Counted from the stretch's first letter, positions 33,182 to 45,329 are shown. The stretch is 64,000 bases of DNA from Phaseolus vulgaris (GCF_000499845.2 NC_023749.2:9344013-9408012), one strand, 5' to 3'. Translations and numbers: made by a program. Notes: generated by a model not told the origin, from the sequence alone.

Positions 33182-35300
33182 CAAAGAGAATTAAAAAAAT
33201 CATACTTAAAATAAAATATGAAAAAGATTTATATCGATTAAGCCAAAGCAAAAAATAATATTTTATTAGAAATGAATGGGTTTAATCGACACTATTAGTA
33301 AGACAAAATACACACCAACTCTAATTGAAAAGGTGTAAGTATTATACTGTGAAATGAATTTCATTTTTGCCACACAAAATATTACATTTTCTCCCCCTTT
33401 CCCCTCTTTCTCTGGAAAAGAAATCCCTTGCTCGTCCCCAATTTCTTTAGAAAATTTCTATGCATTTTATGAAATTTGTGATTTTGTTGTTATGGTGAGT
33501 GTAGTGAGGAAAACTTCCAAAGTGTGTAGTTGTTTGCATTGTTGAGTAAATTGAGAAATTCTAATCAATTGCAATATTCTAAATTGGGTCCTTGTTGGTT
33601 TAGCTAAGGATGAGGTTTTAGGTAGGAGGTCAAAAGGGTTGTGGTTATGGTGGATGCTAGTTTGGAGTTGGACCTCTATCATTACTTTAACAAATGAGTT
33701 CATTCTTGCTTCTAGTGAGTTTATTATTGGTTACTATACATTCTAAGATTGGATTGTGTATTTATTTTTTTATGTTTTTTTTGTGTGTTTGGATTCAACT
33801 CGTGCTGAAGTTGTATAAGGATTCTATAATGGAGCTAAAACTCTATGTTGGGATTGTCATAAATGTTAGTTTTAAGAATTCATAATAGACTTTAAAATTT
33901 TGAAAACATTTCATGTTTGTATTTATTGTATTGTTGTTCACAGTTTGGTAGAAGAAAGTATGTGTTTGCTCATAAAATGCATAATAGTGAAGTTTTATGA
34001 TACAACATTTATAGGAACGTAGAGAACAAAGAACTCAAATAATGTGTTTTAGGTTGGAAAATGTTTGGGTGGTGGATTAGGCAATATAGGAGGACTATTA
34101 GCAGAGATATGTTTAAATGATTTTGGAAATGATTTTGAGACTATGTTTTGTGACAAGTCCAACAAAGTTTGAACTTCATTGTATAAATTTTTATTTATTA
34201 CAGACAATACTTTCTTAATCCACTCAATTTTCATTTTTTTTAGCACGGGTTATAGCGTAAGCAACACCCATGCAAACCCTCATTTTTTTTCCAACTATGT
34301 TAGCATCGACCTATCCCTCTCAAAATGCAAAAGCTTTCATATTATTTTTCTCTCTTAAATAGTATATCTATCAATCCTATTTTTTTTTTCACTCTAGTAA
34401 CATTAGTTTGATCATCTCTAAAGTTTTATTATTAAATATTATTTATTGCCTTTGTATCCATTGGTGTCTCATGTATAGATTGACGTGAAATTAAGTAACT
34501 TCCACACATAAAACATAAATTTCGTAACAAATATAAAATGAAAACTAATAATACTCAACTTCCTTTGTTTTGTGTCTCTTTTTAACCTACTCTAACCCTT
34601 TATATTCTTGTAGTGAATTAAACACGAGCCAATTTTATTTAAATAAAATAAAATATTTTCCTTTGTAAACCATTGAACTTCAAAGTCACTCTATCAAAAT
34701 AATCTTTCAAATGTTTTCTTAGTACAATATAGCAGCAAATTTCAGAGCCAAAAGTTATGCAGTCAAGGTTCAATCGAGAGCAACTTCTTAATTTTTATAT
34801 AGATTTGTTAACAATTTATTAGTATCGGATTTCTTTAACGTCACTTTTCACAAAATAATAACTTGCACGAAAAAAAGTGTTGCAAATTAAGCAATTGTTC
34901 CAAAAAGTAAGTTTGGAGTTTGGCTTATTGAGTTGAAACTTGCAAGGACACAGACAAACACAGACGCAAACAAAACATAGATGCTCTAATGAAATTGTTC
35001 TCACTAACTTATCCTAATAGCTTACCAAGAATATTCTAAACATTTTGGTATAAACCCCAAAACTATGATGTAAGTGTGGGAACAGTGATGACCTCAGATA
35101 CAATCCTCATATTTTATGTGGTCAGCTTTGATATGGCCAGAGATATTTTTTAAATAATAAATATATTGAGTTATAAAATAAAATACTTACATGTTTCAAA
35201 AGTTTCAACACCATAAAACAAATGTTTCAAAAGATAAAAAAAAATGTAGTTTTTACTGTCAAATAAGTGAAGATATTTTATCCATACATAAATCATGAAA
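33182..35300. other. Intergenic sequence without a recognisable gene
   Basis: Several short ORFs (33354-33885, 34049-34246) show no domain and no exon-like borders. Confidence 0.4.
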
Positions 35301-35344
35301 TCACAACAGTTAAAAAATAAAATGTTATTTTTCTTTTTAATTAC

Positions 35345-35557
35345 AATCTGATCCAAAGCCGACTTATGGGGTAAGGGGTGAGATTTGCACTCACTTATAT
35401 ACTATGAAAGACTCTAAACTCGAAATGACTCTGATACCATATTAAGAAGTGGACTTTAAGCCTAATTCAATCCCATAAAATCGACTCATGAGGTGAGGTT
35501 TGCACACACTTATATATTATGAAATGTTCTAATTTCTAATCGGGATCTCCAACTATA
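35345..35557 (-). mobile_element. TRIM-like retroelement fragment
   Basis: On the minus strand an LTR-like block (about 35557-35441) begins GTTGGAGATCCCGATTAG and ends CCACTTCTTAATA. It is followed directly by a Met-tRNA primer site, TGGTATCAGAGT (35439-35428), then by a second partial copy of the same block (35420-35345). Both copies contain CATAGTATATAAGTG or CATAATATATAAGTG and a GCAAA(C/T)CTCACC run. This is the layout of the very short TRIM retrotransposons that I recall as common in legumes. A flanking direct repeat (TTAAAAAATAAAATGTTATT at about 35310 and 35561) brackets it. Confidence 0.6.
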
Positions 35558-35559
35558 GT

Positions 35560-36595
35560 TAAAAAATAAAATGTTATTTTAATAAATACACAATAAAATA
35601 ATTTACATATGTAATATGATATAATGTAATTCTAAAATTATTTTATTTTAATAAAAAATATTTTTCTTTCTAATTACAATATGATCCAAAATTGTCAACA
35701 TAATACTAGTAAAAAAAATTAAAACATTTAAGGACATAATTGATTTCATAAAGAAATAAATCATTGGAGGAGAGAATTGATTTCTTTCCATAGTATCATG
35801 GTAGGTGGCTACTACTACATGTGGAAAATTTCCCACATATAACATCTTTCCAAAAATGACCATGGGTTCTGATTCTGATTTAAAGCAAAATCTTTTAAAG
35901 AGGAAAATGTAAAAAAAAAGAGAAAAAGAATAAAGATAAATTTACTGTGAGAGAAAAATTACATTTCTGAAAAACCTGACAATGCTGTCAAGAGCCAATT
36001 AGATTACATCCCTGTGAGCCTGTTTGCAAACTCAACATGAAATGTTCCAACCACAGTAGTATGTTAACAACAGGGAGAGGAACCAGAAAAATGCTGCTGT
36101 CTAATAGAACATTGGAAAGAGTATATTCACCAAAGTAAAAACCAGGAATCAGCATATTCTTTTAACACCATATTAATTATAAACAATCTATTGAAAATGA
36201 GTTTAATTTCTAAAAATAATTATTAGAATATTTTATACATGATAGTTTGTGATTAGATAATAATGTAATATCCTTTTAGATCATCAGTGCATTACTTACT
36301 CAGTAAAAATTGCAAAACAACACTACACTTTCTGTTATTTAGTTGAAGAGGGAAAAAAAGTTAGCTTCTGATAATAAAAGTACCTCTTTCATTTTCTTTT
36401 CCATTCAAATTTCAAACTTTTTTTTTGTCTTAATTTTCAGTTTCTCTCCACCACATTCAAAAGACCAATGGGGTTAAAGAAAGTCAAAATGCACAAAATT
36501 CCATATAAGGCAGTCAAATTCATTCATATCCCCAGTGATGCATGAAGGCTAGCCAAGATCTACAAGTCAAAAGACAGAGGAAACTAACACAAGCA
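35560..36595. other. Intergenic and upstream region of the hydrolase gene
   Basis: Part of the sequence beside the TRIM (TTTTTCTTTCTAATTACAAT at about 35660) repeats a stretch left of it (35331), so a local duplication is likely. The last 200 bases should hold the promoter of the hydrolase gene. Confidence 0.4.
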
Positions 36596-36604
36596 CCTAT
36601 AAAC
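36595..36604 (+). promoter_or_regulatory. Possible TATA box of the hydrolase gene
   Basis: CCTATAAACC lies about 50 bases upstream of the ATG at 36651, which would give a short leader of about 20-25 bases. Confidence 0.4.
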
Positions 36605-36650
36605 CATTGATTTGAAAATTTGAAACACCTCAATTTCTTACAGAGAACAT

Positions 36651-38999
36651 ATGCAGTTTGTGACAGGTAAGCATGTTCTCACTTTTTTACCTTTTTCATG
36701 TTCCAGCACATCTATGTGATCATTGTAATGTGTCCTAGATCTACCCTCTACTCCTATAGGGATGGTTTCTAGAGCAGCAAAAGTGTTACTCATAGGTCTT
36801 CTGGGAATGTTTTACCAGGGTACTCAACTCCCCCCTCCAAAAGACAATGATTCACCAGATGGTGTTCAAGTTTCACCAAGAGTCAGACTCAGAGATGGAA
36901 GATACCTTGCTTATAGAGAAAAGGGTGTCCCCAAGGACCAAGCAAAACACATCATCATCATTGTACATGGCTTCGGAAGCTCCAAAGACATGAACTTTTT
37001 GGCACCCCAAGTATATACGCTTACCTCAATCTCTCTTTACAAAACTTGCTTGTGTTGATTTGAAAACAGTAGACATGTTATGTTGGATGAGTAGATTTAG
37101 ATCTAATTAGCATACCAGGTAAAGAACAGTAAGCTATCAACAGTGCTAAACAACATGCTTGATTGAAATAAACTGTGGGGAAAACAAGTAGAGTAGATTC
37201 AAAATGCAGTGACTGACTCCGTTTTCTGTGCCCCTGAGCGTTATTGGAGAAGTTAGCAACAACCATCTCAAGTGGAAAAAGTTGTCCTTTTCTCAACAAT
37301 ATCTTTGTCACTTGATCTAATTTTTGATAAATATTGATGGAGTATTAGAACAGAAAAATCCATTTACATAATGAATTATTGGTTCTGTCATCTCACAATG
37401 AATCAACAATTCAAAATACTAATGGCAAATCATTAGACATATAGGTGTTCTGGTTATATAGTATACAAAGAAGATGTGTTTATTTGAGCCCTTTTTTTTT
37501 CCCACTAAGTTTTGAAGCATCTCTATAAACTTGGATAAGCATAGAAGTTGTTGTGTGCCTATTAAACATGACTGCTAAGATAACAGTAACACTAATTCTA
37601 CAGGAACTGATTGATGAACTGGGTATATGTATTCTGCAATATGACCGAGCAGGGTATGGAGAAAGTGAGCCAAACCCCAAACGCTCACTGAAAAGTGAAG
37701 CACTTGACATTGAAGAGCTCGCTGATCAGTTACAGATAGGGTCAAAATTTTATGTGATTGGAGTCTCTATGGGGTCATGTGCTACCTGGAGTTGTTTGAA
37801 CTACATCCCCAACAGGCAAATTTCAAGCCTCAAAATATAAATTTCTAAACACATGTTTGTTTTCAGAAAATGCTTCTTGTTTTCACAAATAATACAATAA
37901 ATGACATTACATTTCTAAACACATGTTTGACTATTTTCTGTTTTCCAGAAAAAAAAGTCAATTTTGTGATTATTTGTAAGAAAAATACAAATAAACTCAG
38001 AAAATAATGGTCAAAATTTCCCCTTTTTAATGTTGGAAATGGAGTGTTAATTTCACCACAAGGTAAACATTGATGCAGGCTAGCAGGTGTAGCTATGATA
38101 GCCCCAGTGATAAATTATCAATGGCCTTCCTTTCCTGAGAGTCTGATAAAAAAGGACTATAGGAGGAAACTTATCAAGTGTGCCATCTTGCTTGCAAAAT
38201 ATTTTCCTAGACTGTTGCTCTGGTGGGTAACTCAGAAGTGGCTCCCTTCAAATTCTGTCATAGAAAAAAACCCAGCTTTCTTCAACAAAAGAGATATAGA
38301 TATCTTAGAAACCATTCCTGGGTTCCCAATGCTTAGCAAGGCAAGTTACATGTTTCTTTCACTTGTTCTATTATGTGAATATAGATAGATTTTGTTTGGA
38401 GAAGAAGATAAAAGATAAAATAAATTAAATTTTTCTCATGAACTAAAACTAAAATTAGTTTAGCATAAGTTAAAATCACCTTTTAAAGAAGTTAAATAAG
38501 ACAACTCCAGGAAACTAATTCTTAAGTCAAACTCACTAGAGAAACTGATTTTATTTTACTTTTTCTTCTTCTTTAACTGTTATTTTAGAAATTTATCCGA
38601 AAAGATCATGAAAAAACCTCTTTGAGGTAATTGTGATGCTGGTATATATGTTCTCACTTACAGGAAAAATTAAGGGAACAGGTTGTTTTTGACACTCTGA
38701 AGGATGATTGGCTGGTGGCCTTTGGCAACTGGGAATTTGACCCTTTGAAGCTAAGTAATCCATTCTCTCAGAACACAAGTTCAGCTCACATTTGGCAGGG
38801 CTATGAAGATAAGGTAGTGCCCTCTCAAATCCAAAGGTTTGTTACAGAGAAGCTGCCTTGGATACAGTATCATGAAGTTCCAGATGGTGGTCATTTGATT
38901 GTGCACTATAGTGGCGTATGTGAGGCCATTCTGAAGGCACTTTTACTTGGAGAACAAAATCTTTCATATAAGCCTAGATCAGGAGTATTTGTCTCTTGA
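36651..38999 (+). CDS. Alpha/beta hydrolase, membrane-anchored, five exons
   Basis: Exons: 36651-36666, 36760-37010, 37604-37815, 38079-38340, 38664-38999, giving 358 residues in one frame. A hydrophobic segment (AKVLLIGLLGMFY, residues 12-24) suggests an N-terminal membrane anchor. The oxyanion motif HGFG is at 75-78, the nucleophile elbow GVSMG has Ser144, and the acid Asp296 (YEDKVVP) and His324 (GGH) complete the catalytic triad. The family is the plant alpha/beta hydrolase group with LRDGRYLAYREKGVP and RAGYGESEPNPKR blocks; substrate unknown. Introns 3 and 4 begin with GC (AG/GCAAAT and AAG/GCAAGT). No GT site restores the frame at either place. An alternative start is the ATG at 36762, which would drop MQFVTG; the upstream ATG is preferred because exon 1 joins in phase. 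Confidence 0.9.
37816..38078 (+). other. GC-AG intron 3 of the hydrolase gene
   Basis: The donor is AACAG/GCAAAT and the acceptor TGATGCAG/GCTAGC. The joined codons restore the conserved YIPNRLAG block. No GT lies between the end of the conserved exon and the in-frame stop at about 37840. Confidence 0.75.
38341..38663 (+). other. GC-AG intron 4 of the hydrolase gene
   Basis: The donor AGCAAG/GCAAGTT matches the GC-donor consensus and the acceptor is CTTACAG/GAAAAA. The next GT four bases downstream would shift the frame of exon 5, so the GC donor is required. Confidence 0.8.
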
Positions 39000-40207
39000 T
39001 TTGCCATTAATCTCACTACATTATAAACTTTTCTTCTTGTTTTAATTTTTCTTCTTTTTTAGAGAATGTCAAAAATGTAAATCATATTCGTTTATTGAAA
39101 GGAAAATGTCATAGATGTAGTTTACTTCATTTTTTTCTATAAATTTATGCTCTCTTTTCAAGGTCAGCTTATTTAGTGGAATCATCATGAAACTTCACTA
39201 GGGAACATGAAAGTGAAAGAGGGTGAAAAAGAGACTGCACAGATTATTGGGACTGCAGGGGAAGTTATACTGTCATAAACCAAAGAGATAAAATTTCCCC
39301 TATGCTTAGTCTATCAAATTGTTGTTTGTTCATGCAGTCTATTGCAACTGGGTCACAAAGTTGGAGCTAGTCATTAATTTTTTTTAACTGAAAATGCAAA
39401 ATTTGAAATAACTTGCACTTTTTTTTTCAGTCAACAACAAAGTAGGACCTTGTTGAAGCTTTAAATGTACTTCAAGATATTTGACCTGGCTATTTGAAGA
39501 AATGGATCACAGAATGATCAAATTGGAAGGATGATATATGAACAATAATTAAGCACTAGTAATGATTCAATTATGCTATTGTGTGTGATTGTAGTCTTAA
39601 AGAGTTTGAACTTTGTACATACCAGTCATTAAAGTTGAACCGAATGACAGAAGATTATAACTATACGTGTTTGAAACTACTTAATGTGCATCTCAAGTAC
39701 ATAGCAGAAACTGGTCAAACTAAACCAGTTGCATGATTCTAAGAAAATTTTATAGTGCTTTTAAATAAAATAAAATGAATTTTGTCTAGTAGATGATGAC
39801 AAATCAATTTTATAGAAAGATGATCTATTTTGTAAATTTATCTGAGGGTTATTCAGGAATATCTATAAACATATTTTTAGATTCAATTTTCTGATTCTTG
39901 TAAGATGTTTTTCTCCCCGATTATTTCTCTCTCTTAAACAAAAAATATTTTCTATTTTCTTTTCAATTTTTTTTCTCCAAGCCTCATTTCTTCATAATCT
40001 GGTCACACCTTGCTATAGTTGGGACTTAGAGATCATTTTTAAGTGATCGAATTTTTAAAAAGAGTAAGTTCCTCTTTATTATGAAGATTTTTTTATTATT
40101 TGTCATCAATCTTGGTGGGACTAGTTCAAAAAAATGATTTCTTTCAATTTGGTTAAGCTTATACTGAAATTTAATCATGTTTGAACATTCTGCTTTAAGT
40201 CTCTAGT
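39000..40207. other. 3' UTR and spacer downstream of the hydrolase gene
   Basis: The first 150-300 bases are the probable 3' UTR; beyond that no gene or element was recognised. The gypsy element starts, truncated, at 40208. Confidence 0.45.
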
Positions 40208-40314
40208 GGGAAGGATCATCTTTTACACATTGGTTGAGGGTGCACTCACTCTTGACTACATTGAGTGTTTTGGACTTAAGGTCGCCTACCCCCTTTGTCC
40301 TCTTGTCTAGAACA
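40208..40314 (+). repeat. Remnant of the gypsy 5' LTR
   Basis: It matches the last 107 bases of the 3' LTR (for example ATCATCTTTTACACATTGGT and GGTCGCCTACCCC) with few changes. Sequence to its left is unrelated, so the upstream two thirds of the LTR has been lost. Confidence 0.8.
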
Positions 40315-40611
40315 TTTGGCACCCATTGTGGGACTGGTAAATCTAGTCCCGTGCCATACATTCGGAACGTAAGCCAGGATGAGAGGAACGAGGCGAGCTA
40401 CAGTGGAGGAGGAGGCAAATGGAGCCTCAAATGGTGGAATTCCTCCATATTCTACTTAAGTGTTAATGGAGATGATGGAGGCAATGAGGAAGCAGAATGA
40501 TGAGCGTGCAGAAGAATTTAGGCGAACACAGGAGAAAATGAGGTTGAAGATGGCGGAAACGTTGAGAGGGCAAGAATAACTCCAAAGATGGAATGAGGAA
40601 CTACAAGGCGG

Positions 40612-41640
40612 GTGGATGGGTGGAATGCAAGGGGACGCATGGTGGAGGAAGCAAAGCCAAATTTCCAATCATTCTCGGAGGAAATCTCGAATGAGCCCAT
40701 TCCTGCAAATTATGTTTTTCCCAAGATTGGATTATTTACAGGAAAACAAGATCGAAATGCCAACATAAAAACTTTTAGGGCACAAATGTTAATCTATGGA
40801 GGGTTAGAGTCAGTTCGATGTAAAATGTTGGGAAGAACAACCCTGGATTGGTTTAGCAATCTACCAAAAGGCTCGGTAACATCGTTGGAGGTTTTCATTA
40901 GATTATTTGTCAGCCATTTTGCGGGAAATAAGTCAAAACCACCGAAAATAACGAATTTGTTCGAAGTGAGACAATTCAAGGGAGTTGGTGAAAAAATATT
41001 TGCGTTGTTTCAATGAGATAGTGGTTAAGATCCCTCAACCTAATGAGGTAATGTGTGTGGAGGCTTTCATTAGAGGTTTACGGTCAGGAGGATTGGTGGA
41101 ATCACTGTTGAAAAGAAAGCCAGAGGATATGGCGGCTATTAATTTAAAAGTTGCGTCATATATCAAAGTAGAAGAGTTTGCTAGAAAAAAGAAATAGGAG
41201 GAAAGAAGAAGTGAAGATGGAACGAGAACAAAAGGGAAGAAAACAATGATAGGGTTTCTGTCGACCAACAACAGGAGAGGTTCGCTTAAAACTAGAAGGG
41301 ACTAGAGGCCAAGTGGAGGCCCTTATGGAGGAGGAAGACTTTACAGCGACAGAAGGGAAGGAAGATTTGATTAGGCCCCACCAAAATTGGCAGTTTCCCA
41401 TAAGGATATTGTCAAAGATGTGAATACGGTCAGACTCTTGCGTTTTCATGAGATAACTACTAGGAGTTTGGGGAACAATACAAATGCCTGGTGCAGTTTT
41501 CATAAATCATATGGTCATGACACAAAATGGTGTTATACTTTGAAGAGTTATTACAAAAAGGTTTGTTATAGGTTTTTAAAGCAAAAACGGGTGAGGAAAG
41601 TGGAGGAGGTGAAGATCGGAAGAAAGACCTGATGGGAAGG
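40612..41640 (+). pseudogene. Gypsy gag, frameshifted
   Basis: The first piece holds the retrotrans_gag fold (YVFPKIGLFTGKQDRN...LDWFSNLPKGSVTSLEVFIRLFVSHF). A frameshift at about 41000 moves into PQPNEVMCVEAFIRGLRSGG...KVASYIKVEEFA. A further shift leads to CSFHKSYGHDTKWCYTLK, the usual Tat-type zinc-binding region. Residues preceding 40612 are not clearly gag. Confidence 0.8.
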
Positions 41641-41796
41641 CAGGGAGGAGAGTGTCTGGGAGAAGAAAGGCATGAAAGATTGGTGATGGGGGATCTAAAC
41701 ATGATTGCAGGTGGATTCTCAGGAGGAGGTTTATCTAGTGCGGATCGAAAACGATATGCTTAGTTTGTAATGTGCTAAGCAACTGAAACTACTCCT

Positions 41797-42415
41797 ATGT
41801 TGACCCTAAGTTTTACAAAAGAAGATTTGGAGGATGTTTTTCCACATGAGAACAATCTTGTGGTTATATCAGTTGTCATGATAAGCCAATGTATTCATAG
41901 GGTTTTGGTTGATCTAGGTTTGTCGGCAGACGTACTATTTTGGGATGCTTTTGTGGCTATGGGAGGATCGATGGACGAGTTGGAGCCTTATGAGGGAGTG
42001 TTGGTAGGATTCTCAAGAGAACCAGTACAAGTGTGTGGCTACTTAGAGGCTCAGATAACCTTCGGGGGATGGAGAGGGGACTAAGACGATCTATATCGTG
42101 TACATGGTTGTCAACACTCCTTCTTCATATAATATATTATTAGGACGACCAACTATAAATAAGTTAGGGGCAGTAATATCGTCAGTTCTTATGAAGATGA
42201 AATATCCTACTGATAGGGGTGTAATTGGAGTCATAAGGGTAGATCAGAGGGCAGCTCGAATGTGTTATGAGGGAAGTTTAAAAAATAAAAAAAGATGTTG
42301 GCAGATAAAGAGGGAGGTGAGAATAGATGATGAGATAGAGATAGAACAAAGGGTGGATTATGAGGGGGAAAGACCTCAGCCGACCGGAGGAATTCAAATC
42401 GATAGTAATAAGTGA
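41797..42415 (+). pseudogene. Gypsy protease region
   Basis: The aspartic protease motif is mutated to LVDLGLSADVLFWDAF (Tat consensus has DxGSS), followed by a GFSREPVQVCGYLEAQITFGG block. The next frame gives NTPSSYNILLGRPTINKLGAV. The C-terminal linker is broken. Confidence 0.75.
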
Positions 42416-42439
42416 GGGTCAGATTCTTAAGATTAGAAG

Positions 42440-44330
42440 CCATATGGGAGCAAAGAGAGAAAAATAATTGGTAGAATGCTTAAAAGATTATGTGGGTGCT
42501 TTCGCATAGTTAGTACAAGACATGCTAGGAATAGACACATATTTTATGTGCCATTGTTTGTCAATTAACCCAAAGGAAAAACCAATTGTGCAGAGAAGAA
42601 GGAAACTGGGTGAGGAAAGAAGGCAAATAGTAGATCAAGAGGTAGAAAAACTCAGGAGTGTAGGGTATGTTCGGGAAATCCAGTACCCTTTTGTTGATCA
42701 AGACTGATCAAATGCTTTTAAGAATCCAAATCCAAGATGTTTGATAAAAGGCGGTGTTGTTGTTGTGTTTGAGTGGGATCTGGGTAGAATAAAGTGTGAT
42801 CCACTCCCTTGTTGAATCTAAAACTAATGTGAATTAAAACCTTTTTGAAATTAAATGTTTTTCCAACTAAGTGAAAAACAACTTATTGTTTTGTCGAATC
42901 AACTGGTTGTTTTACTCTTAGGATTTTTTGAAAAAGGTTGAAAGTTGTTTGGTTTGGTTGACTTAATTATCAAACCAAAACAATCGGTTGTTTCGTGATT
43001 TCAACCGATTGTTTCTTTGAAAATGCTAATAGAATTCAGTTTTGAATGGTGAATCTATTTTAAATGATTTCTAACTGAATACACTCCTTCATTAAATGCT
43101 TTGACCAATCTTTGGAAAATATAAATGATTTGTTTATGTTTTCAAACATGTAAGAAACAACTTTAAGAAATTCAGTTTGACAGATTTGTTTTTGAGATTT
43201 CAAGATTCACATCAAGCTTTAGATTTTCAAGTGAGAGTGGAATAGGATCGAAATTGTATGCAATTCAGATTGTACTGTGATAAGGTGTAATCCTTTCTAA
43301 ACCTACTGTATTTCTAGTATTGTGTTGCCAAGGAGTGTTGTGTGTTCTTTAGGTGTTCAAGATCAATACTCTTGGTGTGGTTTGCCAAAGGTAGTGTGTT
43401 TCTTGAGGGGTTCAAGATCACTACTTTGGTGTGTTGTGTTTTTGTAATTTGGTTTGATTACATAGTGGTTTACCTAGTGGTTTCTGGGGACTGGATGTAG
43501 CTCTTGGCTTAAGAGTGAACCAGTATAAACTGTTTGTGTGATTCTCTCTTACCCTGAACTCCTTTAAATTCTGTTTTAAGCTGTTTGGTATTTCAAGTGA
43601 TATAAACAACCGATTGTTTCGAAGAAACAACCGATTGTTTTTCTGTTGTTTTGCTGTATAATTGTTGATGTTCTAAGCTAATTTGATTCATGTTCTAGAT
43701 TTATACACAAAATTTCATTAAACCTTCAAAAGCTTTCGAAAATTCTTTAAAAACAATTCACCCCGCCTCTTGTTTAAAGACCATATTTTCTAACACCTTC
43801 TTGACTAACCAATATGGTGTTGGTGCAGAAAAGTAATGGCTAGGGGAGAATGTGTACTGATTTCACATATTTGAATAAGGCGTGTCCCAAAGATGCTTAT
43901 CCATTACCTAACATTGATATGTTAGTACATGGGGTTTCGGCCTGTGAATTGTTAAGCTTTATGGATGTGTATTCTAGCTATAATCAAATTCGAATGCATC
44001 TTATGGACGAGGATAAGACAACGTTCATGGGAACCTTATCAAACTTTTGTTACACGGTGATACCATTTGGTTTGAAGAATGTGGGGGTGACGTATCAGCG
44101 GTTGATGGATCGGATTCTGGGTAGAATGGTAGGTAGGAATGTGAAGGCTTATGTGGATGACATGGTGGTAAAGTCCATAAAGGCTGAGAGTCATGTCCAA
44201 GACCCGAGGGAGCTTTTCCAGACCTTAGGCAAGTATAAGTTGAAGTTGAACCTTGAAAAATGTGTTTTTGGGGGTAAAGGCAGGAAAAATTTTGGGCTTT
44301 ATGTTGACCGAGAGGGGAATTGAGATGAAA
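42440..44330 (+). pseudogene. Gypsy reverse transcriptase, split by a solo LTR
   Basis: The upstream half (42522-42691) covers the RT approach (FMCHCLSINPKEKPIVQRRR...VGYVREIQYP). The domain resumes at about 43796 with LTNMVLVQKSNG in broken frame and then MCTDFTYLNKACPKDAYPLP...LLSFMDVYSSYNQIRMH. The polymerase active site AYVDDMVVKS follows. The two parts join exactly once the inserted LTR and its target duplication are removed. Stops replace two conserved Trp codons near the join. Confidence 0.85.
42692..43795 (+). mobile_element. Solo LTR, SIRE-like copia type, nested in the gypsy RT (1104 bp)
   Basis: The insert starts TGTTGATCAAGACTGATCAA and ends TTTTCTAACA, so TG...CA borders. It is flanked by CCTTT on the left (42687-42691) and CCTTC on the right (43796-43800), a five-base target duplication with one change. 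No internal coding region is present, so it is a solo LTR left after unequal recombination. The length fits SIRE-type LTRs. It carries repeated CAACCGATTGTTT motifs (43002, 43608, 43628, with variants at 42899 and 42981). The orientation given is the one in which it reads TG to CA and is a guess. Confidence 0.8.
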
Positions 44331-45180
44331 TTGGAGAAATGCGCGACAATTCTTAACATGCAGAGTTCGACGTCCATAAAGGAAGTACAACAGTTGACAG
44401 AAAGGATGACGTTATTATCGCATTTTATTCTGAAGGCAGGTGAAAGATTAGTTTCGTTCTTCCAATGTCTGAAGGGAAACAGACGATTCACATGTACGAG
44501 GGAGTGTGAGGAAGCTTTTCAAAGGTTGAAAGAAATGTGGGCATCACCATGAAGTTAGAAAAGGCTGCTTTGGCCGTTATAATCACGGTTAGAAGATTAA
44601 GGTACTATTTTCAAAATTTTCAAATTATTATGAAACGGATCTACCAGTCAAGCAGGTCTTGCAAAAGTTGGACTTGGCAGGAAGAATGATGAAATGGGCA
44701 GTAGAAGTATCATAATATGAAATCCTTTTTTAGGGTATGGGTTTGGTCCGACCCCATGTATTTTTGTGGTTGAATTAGCACCTTCGGCGGGCGAGAATTT
44801 GTTATGTAGCTCGGGAGGTTGGATCTTGTCAGTAGAAGGAGTATCGAATGTGCAAGGTAAAGGAGTAGGAATACTTTTGGAAGGATCAGATGGGGTCCTA
44901 GTAGAAAAATCCTTAAAATTCGCATTTAGAGCAAGCAATAACCAGACAAAGTATGAGGCCTTGTTGGCAGGGATGCGGTTGGCATGTGATATGAGAGTAA
45001 GGAGGTTGGTGGTAAGAAACAATTCGTAGTTAGTGACTGAGCAAGTGGCAGGAAATTCCCAGGCAACGAATCCACATTTAGCTAAATACTTGGAGAAGGT
45101 GCAGACAATGGCGGTCGATTTTGAAGAGTTTGGATTGGTACACGTTCCTCGAGAGCAGAATGCTTAGGCATATTTGTTGT
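44253..45180 (+). pseudogene. Gypsy RT end and additional RNase H domain
   Basis: It contains GKILGFMLTERGIEMKLEKC, the RT thumb and connection region, then KEVQQLTERMTLLSHFILKA. The extra RNase H-like domain follows at about 44820-45180 (GKGVGILLEGSDGVLVEKSLKFAF...NQTKYEALLAGMRLA, then a broken end with VHVPREQN-like residues). This second RNase H is a hallmark of Tat elements. Several frameshifts break it. Confidence 0.75.
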
Positions 45181-45329
45181 CCAAATTGGCAAACACCAAA
45201 AGATCAGACAATCATCATTCGGTCATACAGGAAAGTTTGGCAACACCCAGTGTGACCATTGGAGAAACGATGGAAGTAAGTACAAGCAGAGTTGGATGGA
45301 TATGTATTTAAAGTAGTTTTAAGAAGGAG

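Noticed and set aside
36762..37058. Single-exon reading of the hydrolase start with an extension to 37058
   Set aside because: The extension after APQ is intronic (GTATAT donor at 37011), and exon 3 continues the conserved protein in phase.
38341..38350. GT donor at GCAA/GTTACA for hydrolase intron 4
   Set aside because: Using it would add four bases and shift exon 5 out of frame, losing the catalytic Asp and His.
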